DNA from: an uncultured Collinsella sp. | Lineage (GTDB): Bacteria > Actinomycetota > Coriobacteriia > Coriobacteriales > Coriobacteriaceae | NCBI GenBank assembly: GCA_902491055.1 | Contig: CABUGI010000013.1 | Coordinates: 1-29,685 of the forward strand | Direction: 5' to 3' | DNA: 29,685 nucleotides | In this document: positions 15,040 to 23,051 of the stretch, in pieces | How the letters are laid out: each line of letters starts with the position of its first letter | Position numbering within the stretch: position 1 is the stretch's first letter | The notes under the pieces: model-generated | Database searches by the model: none | Told to the model about the DNA's origin: nothing | What the model saw: the letters and a program-made list of their open reading frames with translations, nothing else | Made by a program: the position numbers and the translations under genes

Positions 15040-15071
15040 AAGAAGTGGGGTTTCGGCCCCGCTTCTTTTTT
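15040..15071 (+). terminator. Leader terminator (attenuator candidate) before rimP
   Basis: AAGAAGTGGGG (15040-15050) pairs with CCCCGCTTCTT (15057-15067) through a 6-nt TTTCGG loop, with one G-U pair, followed by a run of T residues to 15071. It lies downstream of the promoter at 14985 and 20 nt before the rimP ATG, so it can only act on the operon's own leader. That placement fits transcription attenuation, as reported for NusA autoregulation of the corresponding Bacillus subtilis operon. Confidence 0.75.
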
Positions 15072-15091
15072 GTATGGATGGAGGTGCCGCA

Positions 15092-15586
15092 ATGGTCAAG
15101 ACCAAGACCGAGCAGGCGATCATCGACGCGCTCGAGGCCGTCGCTCCCCAGCACGATGTCGACATCGTCGACGTCGAGCTCGTGGGTGCCACTAAGGCCC
15201 CCTGCGTGCGCGTGCGTATCGAGGGTGCCGAGGGTCAGAGCCTGTCGCTCAACGACGTCACGGCCAACACCAAGTGGGTCGGCGATGTGATTGAGGAGCT
15301 CGACCCCATCTCTTCGAGCTATACGCTCGAGGTGTCGAGCCCGGGTATGGCGCGCCCGCTGCGCCGCCCGAGTGACTTTGCCCGCTTTGTGGGCGAGAAC
15401 TGCGAGCTCACCTCCACCGCCACCGAGGGCCGTCGCAAGTACGCCGGCAAGATTGCCGCTGCCACCGAGACGAACGTGACCCTCGAGCTCGAGGACGGCG
15501 AGTCCGTCACCCTCGATTTCTCTGATGTTAAAAAGTGCAAGTTGAAGCCCACCTATGACTTCAAGCCCGCGAAGGAAGGAAAGTAA
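15092..15586 (+). CDS. rimP: Ribosome maturation factor RimP
   Basis: A 164-residue protein that helps 30S subunit assembly. It has the RimP arrangement: an N-terminal alpha/beta domain (HDVDIVDVELVG, VRVRIEG), the linker hallmark YTLEVSSPGMARPLRRPSDF, and a C-terminal SH3-like barrel (YAGKIAAATETNVTLELEDG, VTLDFSDVKKCKL). The length is normal. The frame is open well upstream, but ATG 15092 is preferred because GGAGG lies 7 nt before it, it aligns with the family N-terminus, and earlier starts would lie inside or before the leader terminator. An ATG at 15074 would add only six residues. It is followed after 1 nt by nusA, the classic rimP-nusA-infB order. Confidence 0.93.
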   Translation: MVKTKTEQAIIDALEAVAPQHDVDIVDVELVGATKAPCVRVRIEGAEGQSLSLNDVTANTKWVGDVIEELDPISSSYTLEVSSPGMARPLRRPSDFARFVGENCELTSTATEGRRKYAGKIAAATETNVTLELEDGESVTLDFSDVKKCKLKPTYDFKPAKEGK

Positions 15587-15587
15587 G

Positions 15588-16835
15588 ATGGCAGCATCCG
15601 ACATGATGTCCGCCCTGATGGAGCTTTGCCAGGAGAAGCACATCGACCAGCTCTACCTGATCGACCGCCTGGAGCAGTCGCTCGCCAAGAGCTATGCCGA
15701 GATCCTGCATCTTGAGTGGGGCGCCAAGGTGACCATCGATCGCACCACCGGCAAGATCTACGTCTACCGTCTGGAGCCGATCGACGATTCCATGGACGAG
15801 GAGGGCAACTTCACCGAGTTCGAGGAGATCGACGTCACTCCTAAGAACACGAGCCGTATCGCCGCCCAGCACGCCAAGGCCGAGATCAACGCAATCGTAC
15901 GCAACTCCGCCCGCGAGCAGATCTACGAGGAGTTCTCCGGCCGCATCGGTGACCTCATCAGCGGTACCGTGCTGCAGTCCACGCCCGACTTCACGATCGT
16001 CAAGATTCGCGAGGGCGTCGAGGCCGAGCTTCCGCACTTCGACCAGCGCCGTTACGAGAACGAGCGCAACGAGCGTCCGATGGGCGAGCGCTACCTGCAC
16101 AACCAGCATATCAAGGCCGTGATCATCGACGTTCGCGACCCCAACTCCAACTTGCAGCCGGTCCGTGGCGAGCACAGCCGCCCGCCGATTGTCATCTCCC
16201 GTACCCACCCCGAGCTCATGCGTCGTCTGTTTGAGCAGGAGGTGCCCGAGATCTATGAGGGCACCGTCCAGATCAAGTCGATCGCCCGCGAGCCCGGTCA
16301 GCGCTCTAAGGTCGCCGTCCACTCGCTCGACGATCGCCTGGATCCCGTGGGCGCCTGCGTCGGCCCTAAGGGCAGCCGTGTTCGCGCCGTCGTGGGCGAG
16401 CTCCGTGGCGAGCGCGTCGACGTCATCCTGTGGGATGCCGATCCGGCCGTCTACGTCGCCAACGCCCTGTCGCCTGCCAAGGTCACCCGCGTCCTTATCG
16501 ACGAGGAGAAGGCCTACGCCGGCGTCATCGTGCCCGATGACCAGCTGTCCCTCGCCATCGGCAAGGAGGGCCAGAATGCCCGCCTCGCCGCGCGCCTGAC
16601 CGGCTGGCACATCGACATTAAGTCCGAGACCCTTGCCGCCGACATCCTCAAGAATGTTCCCGTTCACGAGGAGCCCGCCGCCGACCTGATCGGTGACGAG
16701 GAGGACGAGGACGTCCGTCGCTGCGAGTTCGTGTCCGAGGACGGCATCCAGTGCCGCAACCAGGCCCGTCCCGGCTCCCGTTTCTGCGGTGTCCACGATA
16801 CCGACGCCTTCGATGATGCGGAGGACCTGATCTAG
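15588..16835 (+). CDS. nusA: Transcription termination/antitermination factor NusA with Cys3His tail
   Basis: A 415-residue RNA-polymerase-associated factor that promotes pausing and intrinsic termination. The domains are in order: N-terminal RNAP-binding domain (about 1-125), S1 domain (about 130-200, GDLISGTVLQ), KH1 (GACVGPKGSRVRAVVGEL) and KH2 (DDQLSLAIGKEGQNARLAAR). After an acidic linker, the protein ends in a compact Cys/His motif: Cys379, Cys389, Cys400 and His403, spaced C-x9-C-x10-C-x2-H, in RCEFVSEDGIQC and GSRFCGVHD. This tail is not part of the standard NusA fold and could bind zinc. No acidic AR repeats of the proteobacterial type are present. GAAGGAAGGA precedes the ATG, which lies 1 nt after the rimP stop. 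Confidence 0.94.
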   Translation: MAASDMMSALMELCQEKHIDQLYLIDRLEQSLAKSYAEILHLEWGAKVTIDRTTGKIYVYRLEPIDDSMDEEGNFTEFEEIDVTPKNTSRIAAQHAKAEINAIVRNSAREQIYEEFSGRIGDLISGTVLQSTPDFTIVKIREGVEAELPHFDQRRYENERNERPMGERYLHNQHIKAVIIDVRDPNSNLQPVRGEHSRPPIVISRTHPELMRRLFEQEVPEIYEGTVQIKSIAREPGQRSKVAVHSLDDRLDPVGACVGPKGSRVRAVVGELRGERVDVILWDADPAVYVANALSPAKVTRVLIDEEKAYAGVIVPDDQLSLAIGKEGQNARLAARLTGWHIDIKSETLAADILKNVPVHEEPAADLIGDEEDEDVRRCEFVSEDGIQCRNQARPGSRFCGVHDTDAFDDAEDLI

Positions 16836-16890
16836 CGCGCGGTCGCGCCGGGCGGGTCCCAGCGCATATCCCACGCTCGTTCAGTCTCTA

Positions 16891-16905
16891 GGCACCCAAG
16901 GTGCC
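16891..16905 (+). promoter_or_regulatory. Small hairpin before the infB ribosome-binding site
   Basis: GGCACC-CAA-GGTGCC forms a perfect 6-bp stem in the 91-nt nusA-infB gap, ending 9 nt before the infB Shine-Dalgarno (AGGTGA). It could modulate infB translation or mark RNA processing. No T-tract follows, so it is not a terminator. Confidence 0.35.
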
Positions 16906-16926
16906 AGAAAGGGTAGGTGAAGTCAT

Positions 16927-19641
16927 ATGGCAAAAGTCCGTGTGTCCACCCTGGCCAAAGAGTTCGGCATGACCTCCAAGGAACTGATGGGTCATCTCGC
17001 CGAAATGAAGATTCCCGCTAAGTCCGCTTCCTCCGCTCTGGAGGACGCATACGTCGCCATGGTCCGCAAGCAGCTCGCCTCGGTGATCGAGGCCCGCGCC
17101 CAGGAAGTCGAGGCCGCCAAGCTGGCCGAGGAGCAGGCCGCTGCCGCCGAGGAGGCAGCACGCGCTGCCGAGGCAGAGCGCGAGCGCATCGCCGCCGAGA
17201 AGGCACGCGAGGAGGAGCGCCGCCAGTTCGCTGCTGCCCAGGCTGCCGAGGAGGCCGCCCGCGCCGAGGCCGAGGCTAAGAAGAAGGCCGAGCAGGAGCG
17301 CCTTGCCCGCGAGAAGGAGGAGGCTGCCCGCGAGGCCCAGCGCCGCGCCGTTCCCGCTTCCGACTCCGGTTCCCGCTTCCGTTCGCTGCTCGACCAGATC
17401 GCCGCACAGGAGACTGTGCTCAAGGAGAAGAAGGACGCCGAGGACAAGGCCAAGGCCGAGCGCGCCGCAGAGCGCGGTAACCGTCGTGGCGGCAACAACG
17501 ACCGCCGCGGTGGCCGTCGTAACGATCGTAACGCTTCCGACAACAACTCCGAGCGCAACGCCTCCGAGAGCCGTTCGCACAGCCATCGCACCAACGCCAG
17601 CAACAACGTCGCTGCCGGCATGGACTTCCCCAACCCCGACAAGCAGGGCAAGGGCAAGAAGCGCAAGGGCGGTCACAACAACGAAGAGGACCACTACAGC
17701 CGCATGGCTCGCGAGGCCGAGGAGTACAGCCGCGAGAAGGTGCTCGAGGAGGCTCGTGCCGCCGTCGAGGAGGCCTCTCGCGAGTCCACCGGTCGCCGCA
17801 AGAAGCGCAAGGAGAAGCGCGAGCGCGAGGCTGCCAAGGCTCAGGAGGAGCGCAAGATAGAGGAGGCGCTGGCCCAGGGCGTGAACCCCGAGGACCTCGA
17901 CGCCATCAAGGTCTCCCAGGGCGTTACCGTCCAGGAGCTTGCCGAGGCGCTCGACGTTCCGGCCAACGACATCATCAAGCGCCTGTTCCTGCTGGGTACG
18001 CCGCTCACCATGACGCAGTCCATGTCCGACGACCTCGTCGAGCTCGTCGCCGACGACCTGGGTCGTCAGATCAAGATCATCACCCCCGAGGAGGAGAACA
18101 CCTTCTCGTTCTACGACGATCCCGCCGACCTTAAGCCGCGCGCCCCGGTCGTCACCGTCATGGGCCACGTCGACCACGGTAAGACGTCGCTGCTCGACGC
18201 CATCCGTCACACCGGCGTCGCTGCCGGCGAGGCGGGCGGCATTACCCAGGCCATCGGCGCTTCGCAGGTCATGATCAACGACCGTAAGATCACCTTCATC
18301 GATACCCCCGGTCACGCCACCTTTACGGCCATGCGTGCCCGCGGCGCCAAGGTGACCGACATCGTCATCCTGATCGTGGCTGCCGACGACGGCGTCATGC
18401 CCCAGACCATCGAGTCCATCAACCACGCCAAGGCTGCCGGCGTTCCCATCGTCGTCGCCGTCAACAAGATCGATAAGCCGGGTGCCAACCCCGACCGCGT
18501 GCGCCAGGAGCTCACCGAGTACGGCATCATCCCCGAGGAGTGGGGCGGACAGAACATGTTCGTCAACATCTCGGCCAAGCAGAAGATCGGTATCGATGAC
18601 CTGCTCGAGACCGTGCTGCTCCAGGCCGACGTGCTCGAGCTCAAGGCCAACCCTGATACCTTTGCTTCGGGCAACGTCCTCGAGGCTAAGCTCGACAAGG
18701 GCCGCGGCTCGGTTGCCACCGTGCTCGTGACCCGCGGTACCCTGCACGTGGGCGACACGCTGGTCGCCGGCCTCACCTACGGCCGCGTCCGCGCCATGCT
18801 CGACCCCAAGGGCAACGCCGTCACCGAGGCCGGTCCTTCCGACGCCGTCGAGATCTTGGGCCTGCAGTCCGTCCCCAACGCCGGCGATGAGTTCCGCGTG
18901 TTCGAGGACGAGCGCGAGGCACGTGCGCTGGCCGACGAGCGTTCGCTCAAGGCCCGTATCGAGGAGCAGAGCCGCGTCAAGCACGTGACGCTCGAGAACC
19001 TCTTCGAGACTATCGCCGACGCCGAGGTCAAGGAGCTCAACCTGATCATCAAGGCCGACGTCCAGGGTTCCATCGAGGCCCTTCAGGACTCCCTCGACAA
19101 GATGGATCAGTCCGAGGTGCGCATCAACACGATCCACTCCGCCGTTGGTGCCATCAACGAGACCGACGTGGTCCTGGCCGACGCCTCCAACGCCATCATC
19201 ATCGGCTTTGGCGTCCGTCCCGACGGCAAGGCCCGCTCCGCCGCCGAGCGCGAGGGCGTCGAGATCCGTTGCTACGACGTCATCTACAAGTGCCTCGAGG
19301 ACCTCGATGCTGCCCGCATCGGCATGCTCAAGCCCACCGAGGTCGAGGTCTCCACGGGTACTGCGACCGTTCTGGACACCTTCAAGGTGCCCAAGGTCGG
19401 TATCGCCGCCGGTGTCCGCGTCGAAGAGGGCGAGATTGCCGCGACCGATTCTGTGCGCCTGGTGCGCGACGGCATCGTGGTCTTCAACGGTAAAATCGCC
19501 TCGATGCGCCACTACAAGGACGAGGCCAAGAGCCTCAAGAGCGGCTCCGAGGGCGGTATTGGCCTGGAGAACTTCCAGGACATCAAGCCTGGCGACACCA
19601 TTGAGGGCTACCGCATCGACCAGGTTGCCCGTACCGAGTAG
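16927..19641 (+). CDS. infB: Translation initiation factor IF-2
   Basis: A 904-residue GTPase that places fMet-tRNA on the 30S subunit. It has an N-terminal IF2-N domain (VSTLAKEFGMTSKELMGHL), then a long charged Ala/Glu/Lys/Arg-rich coiled region (about 50-300) with an Asn/Arg-rich patch near 180-235. A second IF2-N-like domain follows (GVTVQELAEALDVPANDIIK). The G domain has G1 GHVDHGKT (413-420), switch-II DTPGH and NKID. The C-terminal domains 2-4 include the fMet-tRNA-binding beta barrel. Downstream, NIIIGFGVRPD-like sequence and CYDVIYKCLEDL are typical IF-2 segments. The start follows AGGTGA by 6 nt. rbfA begins 11 nt after the stop. Between nusA and infB there is no ylxR or ylxQ gene. 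Confidence 0.96.
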   Translation: MAKVRVSTLAKEFGMTSKELMGHLAEMKIPAKSASSALEDAYVAMVRKQLASVIEARAQEVEAAKLAEEQAAAAEEAARAAEAERERIAAEKAREEERRQFAAAQAAEEAARAEAEAKKKAEQERLAREKEEAAREAQRRAVPASDSGSRFRSLLDQIAAQETVLKEKKDAEDKAKAERAAERGNRRGGNNDRRGGRRNDRNASDNNSERNASESRSHSHRTNASNNVAAGMDFPNPDKQGKGKKRKGGHNNEEDHYSRMAREAEEYSREKVLEEARAAVEEASRESTGRRKKRKEKREREAAKAQEERKIEEALAQGVNPEDLDAIKVSQGVTVQELAEALDVPANDIIKRLFLLGTPLTMTQSMSDDLVELVADDLGRQIKIITPEEENTFSFYDDPADLKPRAPVVTVMGHVDHGKTSLLDAIRHTGVAAGEAGGITQAIGASQVMINDRKITFIDTPGHATFTAMRARGAKVTDIVILIVAADDGVMPQTIESINHAKAAGVPIVVAVNKIDKPGANPDRVRQELTEYGIIPEEWGGQNMFVNISAKQKIGIDDLLETVLLQADVLELKANPDTFASGNVLEAKLDKGRGSVATVLVTRGTLHVGDTLVAGLTYGRVRAMLDPKGNAVTEAGPSDAVEILGLQSVPNAGDEFRVFEDEREARALADERSLKARIEEQSRVKHVTLENLFETIADAEVKELNLIIKADVQGSIEALQDSLDKMDQSEVRINTIHSAVGAINETDVVLADASNAIIIGFGVRPDGKARSAAEREGVEIRCYDVIYKCLEDLDAARIGMLKPTEVEVSTGTATVLDTFKVPKVGIAAGVRVEEGEIAATDSVRLVRDGIVVFNGKIASMRHYKDEAKSLKSGSEGGIGLENFQDIKPGDTIEGYRIDQVARTE

Positions 19642-19652
19642 GGGGTAGCGCT

Positions 19653-20063
19653 ATGAAGCAAACGCAGGCAACCCGCCGTCTGGGCGAGCAGCTTCGCGAG
19701 AAGCTCGGTTATATCCTGCTCTTTGAGGTTTCCGATCCGCGTCTCGACCTGGTCACCCTGACTGCGGTCGAGGTCGCGGTGGACCGTTCGTTCGCACGCG
19801 TGTACGTGTCGTCCGATGCGAGCCGCTACGATGAGGTCATGGAGGCGCTTGCCAGCGCCAAGGGCCGTATTCGCAGCCTGTTGGCTCGCTCGCTCGATTG
19901 GCGCGTCACGCCCGAGCTCGATTTTCGCATCGATCGCTCGACCGATGAGGCCGAGCGCATCACGCGTGCGCTGGAAAACGTTCCCGCCACGCTTGCGATC
20001 GAAAAGGACGAGGACGGCTACCCCATAGCGGATGCCGCCCAGGAGGCAGCTTTAGATGACTAA
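19653..20063 (+). CDS. rbfA: 30S ribosome-binding factor RbfA
   Basis: A 136-residue cold-shock-type 30S maturation factor. It has the RbfA KH-like fold: LGEQLREKLGYILLFEVSDP at the start, then VTLTAVEVAVDRSFARVYVS, and PELDFRIDRSTDEAERI near the C-terminus. A GGGGG ribosome site directly after the infB stop lies 7 nt before the ATG. Its end overlaps nrnA by 8 nt, so the two are translationally coupled. The length is normal for the family. Confidence 0.93.
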   Translation: MKQTQATRRLGEQLREKLGYILLFEVSDPRLDLVTLTAVEVAVDRSFARVYVSSDASRYDEVMEALASAKGRIRSLLARSLDWRVTPELDFRIDRSTDEAERITRALENVPATLAIEKDEDGYPIADAAQEAALDD

Positions 20064-21099
20064 TTCCGCCGACCTCGCCTCGTGCGAGTCTGCAGATATT
20101 AAACGACGCATCCTCGAGCTCATCGAGGGTGCGTCCTCCATTGCGATCTCGGGTCACACCTCTCCCGACGGCGATGCCCTGGGCTCCGTGTTGGGCCTGG
20201 GCCTCTCGCTTATGAAGGTGTTCCCCGACAAGGACATCGCCCTGTTGCTGGCAGACGACGATCCCGTTCCGCGCATCTACCGTTTTATGGAGGGCGCCGA
20301 TCTGCTGGTGCCGGCATCTGCCTACACCGGCAGCCCGGACCTGTTCATCTCGGTGGACGTGCCGGTCGTCGAGCGCCTCAATAATTCCGCCGAGGTGTTG
20401 CGTCGTTCGGCCCACGTGGCGTGCTTTGACCACCACCCGGCGCGCGAGGAGTTTGCCGAGGTCAGCCTTAGGTGCGTCAATGCCGCGGCCTGCGCCATGA
20501 TCATCGACCGCTTTTTGGCCGATTGCGGTATTACCGCAATCGACAGCATCGCCACCTGCCTGCTGTGCGGCCTGGTCACCGATACCGGTCGTTTTCAGTA
20601 TCAGAATGCCGACGCTGCCGCGTTTCATGCCGCCTCGCGTCTGGTGGCGCACGGTGCCGATCCGGCGCGCGTCGCGCTCGAGGTCTATCAGAGCATGCGT
20701 GTCGAGTTCCTGCACCTCAAGTCCATCGTCATGGGTCGCATCAAGACGGTCGCGCACGGGCGCGTGGCGTATAGCTATGCGTACGAAAGTGACCTTAAGG
20801 AATGTGGCGTCACCTCGGATGAGTGCGACGGCCTGGTCGATGTGGTGCGCTCGGTGATGGGCGTCGAGGTCTGCCTGTTCCTTAAGGGCATCGAGGGCGA
20901 TACTAAGGTGCGCGGCAACCTGCGCTCCAAGGGCGATCTTGATGTTTCCGAGATTGCGGCCAACTTTGGCGGAGGTGGGCACCACGCTGCCGCCGGCTTT
21001 ACCAACGCCGGAACGATTTCCGAGACGCTCACCGCGGCACTTCCCATGCTGGCCGAGCTGGTAGGGGAGGATCCCGCTTCGGTGACCGTCGAGCTCTAA
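20056..21099 (+). CDS. nrnA: DHH/DHHA1 phosphoesterase, NrnA-type oligoribonuclease/pAp phosphatase
   Basis: A 347-residue cytoplasmic manganese phosphoesterase of the NrnA group, which degrades nanoRNA and pAp and can act on cyclic-dinucleotide products. Motif I is GHTSPDGDALGS with His34, Asp38 and Asp40. The DHH motif is CFDHHPAR (Asp125-His126-His127), and GLVTDTGRFQY supplies another metal ligand. The C-terminal DHHA1 glycine motif is GGGGHHAAAGF. The gene lies in the conserved rbfA-nrnA-truB-ribF order. The start overlaps rbfA by 8 nt, with AGGAGG 9 nt upstream inside rbfA. The exact substrate preference cannot be read from the sequence. Confidence 0.9.
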   Translation: MTNSADLASCESADIKRRILELIEGASSIAISGHTSPDGDALGSVLGLGLSLMKVFPDKDIALLLADDDPVPRIYRFMEGADLLVPASAYTGSPDLFISVDVPVVERLNNSAEVLRRSAHVACFDHHPAREEFAEVSLRCVNAAACAMIIDRFLADCGITAIDSIATCLLCGLVTDTGRFQYQNADAAAFHAASRLVAHGADPARVALEVYQSMRVEFLHLKSIVMGRIKTVAHGRVAYSYAYESDLKECGVTSDECDGLVDVVRSVMGVEVCLFLKGIEGDTKVRGNLRSKGDLDVSEIAANFGGGGHHAAAGFTNAGTISETLTAALPMLAELVGEDPASVTVEL

Positions 21100-21114
21100 C
21101 TTTTTGGATGGTAC

Positions 21115-22047
21115 ATGGCTCGTCGTACGCCTTCTCAACTTAATATGCTGCTCGCCGTCGATAAGCCGGTGGGCTGCACGTCCCACGACGTGGTTTCGCA
21201 ATGTCGGCGCGCCCTCCATGAGCGGCGCGTCGGTCATGCCGGAACGCTCGACCCCATGGCATCGGGTGTCATGGTGGTGGGCGTGGGCCAGGCCACGCGT
21301 CTGCTGGGCATGCTCACGCTCGATACCAAAAGCTACGTCGCCGACATTTCGTTTGGCGTCGAGACCAATACCGATGATGCGGAAGGCGAGGCCGTCCGCA
21401 CGGTGCCCATTGCCGCCGACTTGCGCGATCCGGCCTATGCCCGCGAGCGCCTGTGCGCCATGCTGGGCCCGCAGATGCAGGTACCGCCGGCGTTTTCGGC
21501 CATTTCGGTCAACGGCGTGCGCGCCTATAAGTCTGCGCGCGAGGGCAACGTCGTTGAGTTGCCCCCGCGTCCGGTCGAGGTGTACTCCGCTGACCTGATT
21601 GCCGTGAGCGGCGAGGGCGACGTTTGTGTTTGGACCGTGGCGTTTTCGGTGAGTAAGGGCACCTATATCCGTGCGCTCGCTCGCGACCTGGGTCGTGCCT
21701 GCGACAACGCGGCGCATATTTCTGCATTGCGCCGTACGGCCTCCGGTGTTGTTTCCATCGGTGCTTGTCATGCGGTCGAGGAACTTTCTGCCGAGTCCGC
21801 TGCCGGCTTTGCCCTGGATCCCATTGCGGCACTGGGCGCCACGCGCGTCGACTTGCCGGGTGATCTTGCCGACGATCTGCTGTGCGGACGTCGTATTCCT
21901 ATTGAGCGCGCGCTTGCGAGCTTCGATGCGTCGAAGGCGCCGTTTGCGCTGGTTCTCGATGGCGGACTCAAGGCGCTTGCCCGTATCGAGGGCGGTCGCT
22001 TTGTTATGGAGCATGTCTTTCCGCAGGCGATCGGCGGTGTTCGATGA
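21115..22047 (+). CDS. truB: tRNA pseudouridine(55) synthase
   Basis: A 310-residue enzyme that makes pseudouridine 55 in the T-loop of tRNAs. The catalytic Asp46 lies in VGHAGTLDPMASG. LLAVDKPVGCTSHDVV is the family N-terminus, YVADISFGVETNTDD and VPPAFSAISVNGVRAY are conserved substrate-binding segments, and KGTYIRALARDLG closes the active site. A short C-terminal PUA-like extension follows. The ribosome site is weak (GGATGG). There are 15 nt to nrnA and a 4-nt overlap with ribF, fitting one transcript. Confidence 0.94.
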   Translation: MARRTPSQLNMLLAVDKPVGCTSHDVVSQCRRALHERRVGHAGTLDPMASGVMVVGVGQATRLLGMLTLDTKSYVADISFGVETNTDDAEGEAVRTVPIAADLRDPAYARERLCAMLGPQMQVPPAFSAISVNGVRAYKSAREGNVVELPPRPVEVYSADLIAVSGEGDVCVWTVAFSVSKGTYIRALARDLGRACDNAAHISALRRTASGVVSIGACHAVEELSAESAAGFALDPIAALGATRVDLPGDLADDLLCGRRIPIERALASFDASKAPFALVLDGGLKALARIEGGRFVMEHVFPQAIGGVR

Positions 22048-23051
22048 TGCTGACCTCCCACGAGCTCGCGCGTGTTTTTTTCGCGGGCGAGTCGGATGAG
22101 GCCCGCATCGTCGCCGCCGATGCATTTGATGATTGCGCGTGCCTGGGCGCCGCGTCGATCGCCATCGGTGTGTTCGATGGCGTGCATCGGGGGCATCACG
22201 AACTGATCGACGCGGTCGTTCGCGATGCGCGTGACCACGGCTGCAAGGCGGTCGTGGTCACCTTCGATCCCGACCCGGACGTGGTGGTGAGCCCTTCGCC
22301 CGCTCAAAAATTGATGACGACGGCTGACCGTCTGCATGCCCTGGCTCTCACCGGGGTCGATGCGGTCGTGGCCGTTCCCTTTACGCCCGCGGTGGCGGCA
22401 CTTGACCACGTAGGCTTTCTTAAGTTGCTTTCGCGCGTCGTCGATATCCGCTCGATTCGTGTGGGTAGCGACTTTAGGCTGGGTCGCGGCGGCGCATCGG
22501 GCGTTGCCGAGATGCAGGCATGGGGTGCCGAGCGCGGCGTTGACGTCTATGGCCACGAGCTGCTGTGCGTCGATGGACAGATAATCTGCGCCACCCGTAT
22601 TCGTCAGGAGCTCCGCCAGGGACATGTTGAGTTTGCCGCCGAGCTGCTCGGTCGCCCATACATGCTGCGAGGTATTGTTGCCGGCGGTCGTCATCAGGGT
22701 TCCGACATGGGTTTTCCCACGGCAAACATCCAGGTGCCCGAGGGCATTCAGGTGCCTGCCGATGGCGTTTACGAGGGCCTGGTGCTGGTCGACGATACCG
22801 TATGGCCTGCTGCCGTCAACGTGGGGCTGCCGCCGACGTATGCCGACGATGCCGCCTCGGCGCATCTCGAGGCCAACTTGATCGGGTATGCGGGTGACCT
22901 GTACGGCGCCTCGGTGTCGCTGGCGTTTACGCGCTGGCTGCGCCCGTCGCGCGTGTTCGATTCGCTGGACGAGCTTATCGCGACCGTCGAGGGTAATATT
23001 GACGATATCCGTCATCATTTGGGTGAGCAGGGGGTGAGCATCCGTGATTAG
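22044..23051 (+). CDS. ribF: Bifunctional riboflavin kinase / FAD synthetase
   Basis: A 335-residue enzyme that phosphorylates riboflavin to FMN and adenylylates FMN to FAD. The N-terminal FMN adenylyltransferase domain has IGVFDGVHRGHHEL (nucleotidyltransferase His48/His51 motif), VTFDPDP and ATRIRQELRQG. The C-terminal riboflavin kinase domain has GRHQGSDMGFPTANI (about 215-230), YEGLVLV and HLEANLIGYAGDLYG. It overlaps truB by 4 nt and dnaG by 8 nt. In many bacteria rpsO follows ribF; here dnaG takes that place. Confidence 0.94.
   Translation: MMLTSHELARVFFAGESDEARIVAADAFDDCACLGAASIAIGVFDGVHRGHHELIDAVVRDARDHGCKAVVVTFDPDPDVVVSPSPAQKLMTTADRLHALALTGVDAVVAVPFTPAVAALDHVGFLKLLSRVVDIRSIRVGSDFRLGRGGASGVAEMQAWGAERGVDVYGHELLCVDGQIICATRIRQELRQGHVEFAAELLGRPYMLRGIVAGGRHQGSDMGFPTANIQVPEGIQVPADGVYEGLVLVDDTVWPAAVNVGLPPTYADDAASAHLEANLIGYAGDLYGASVSLAFTRWLRPSRVFDSLDELIATVEGNIDDIRHHLGEQGVSIRD

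Noticed and set aside
14900..15091. N-terminal extension of rimP from an ATG at 14900
   Set aside because: It would be translated through the promoter and leader terminator, has no matching family sequence, and a good Shine-Dalgarno precedes ATG 15092.
16888..19512. Very long open frame on the - strand opposite infB (and similar long - strand frames opposite pelF/pelG, guaB, leuS and dnaG)
   Set aside because: High GC and biased third positions create antisense open frames. The + strand proteins have clear domains and ribosome sites, and the antisense translations show no recognisable fold.
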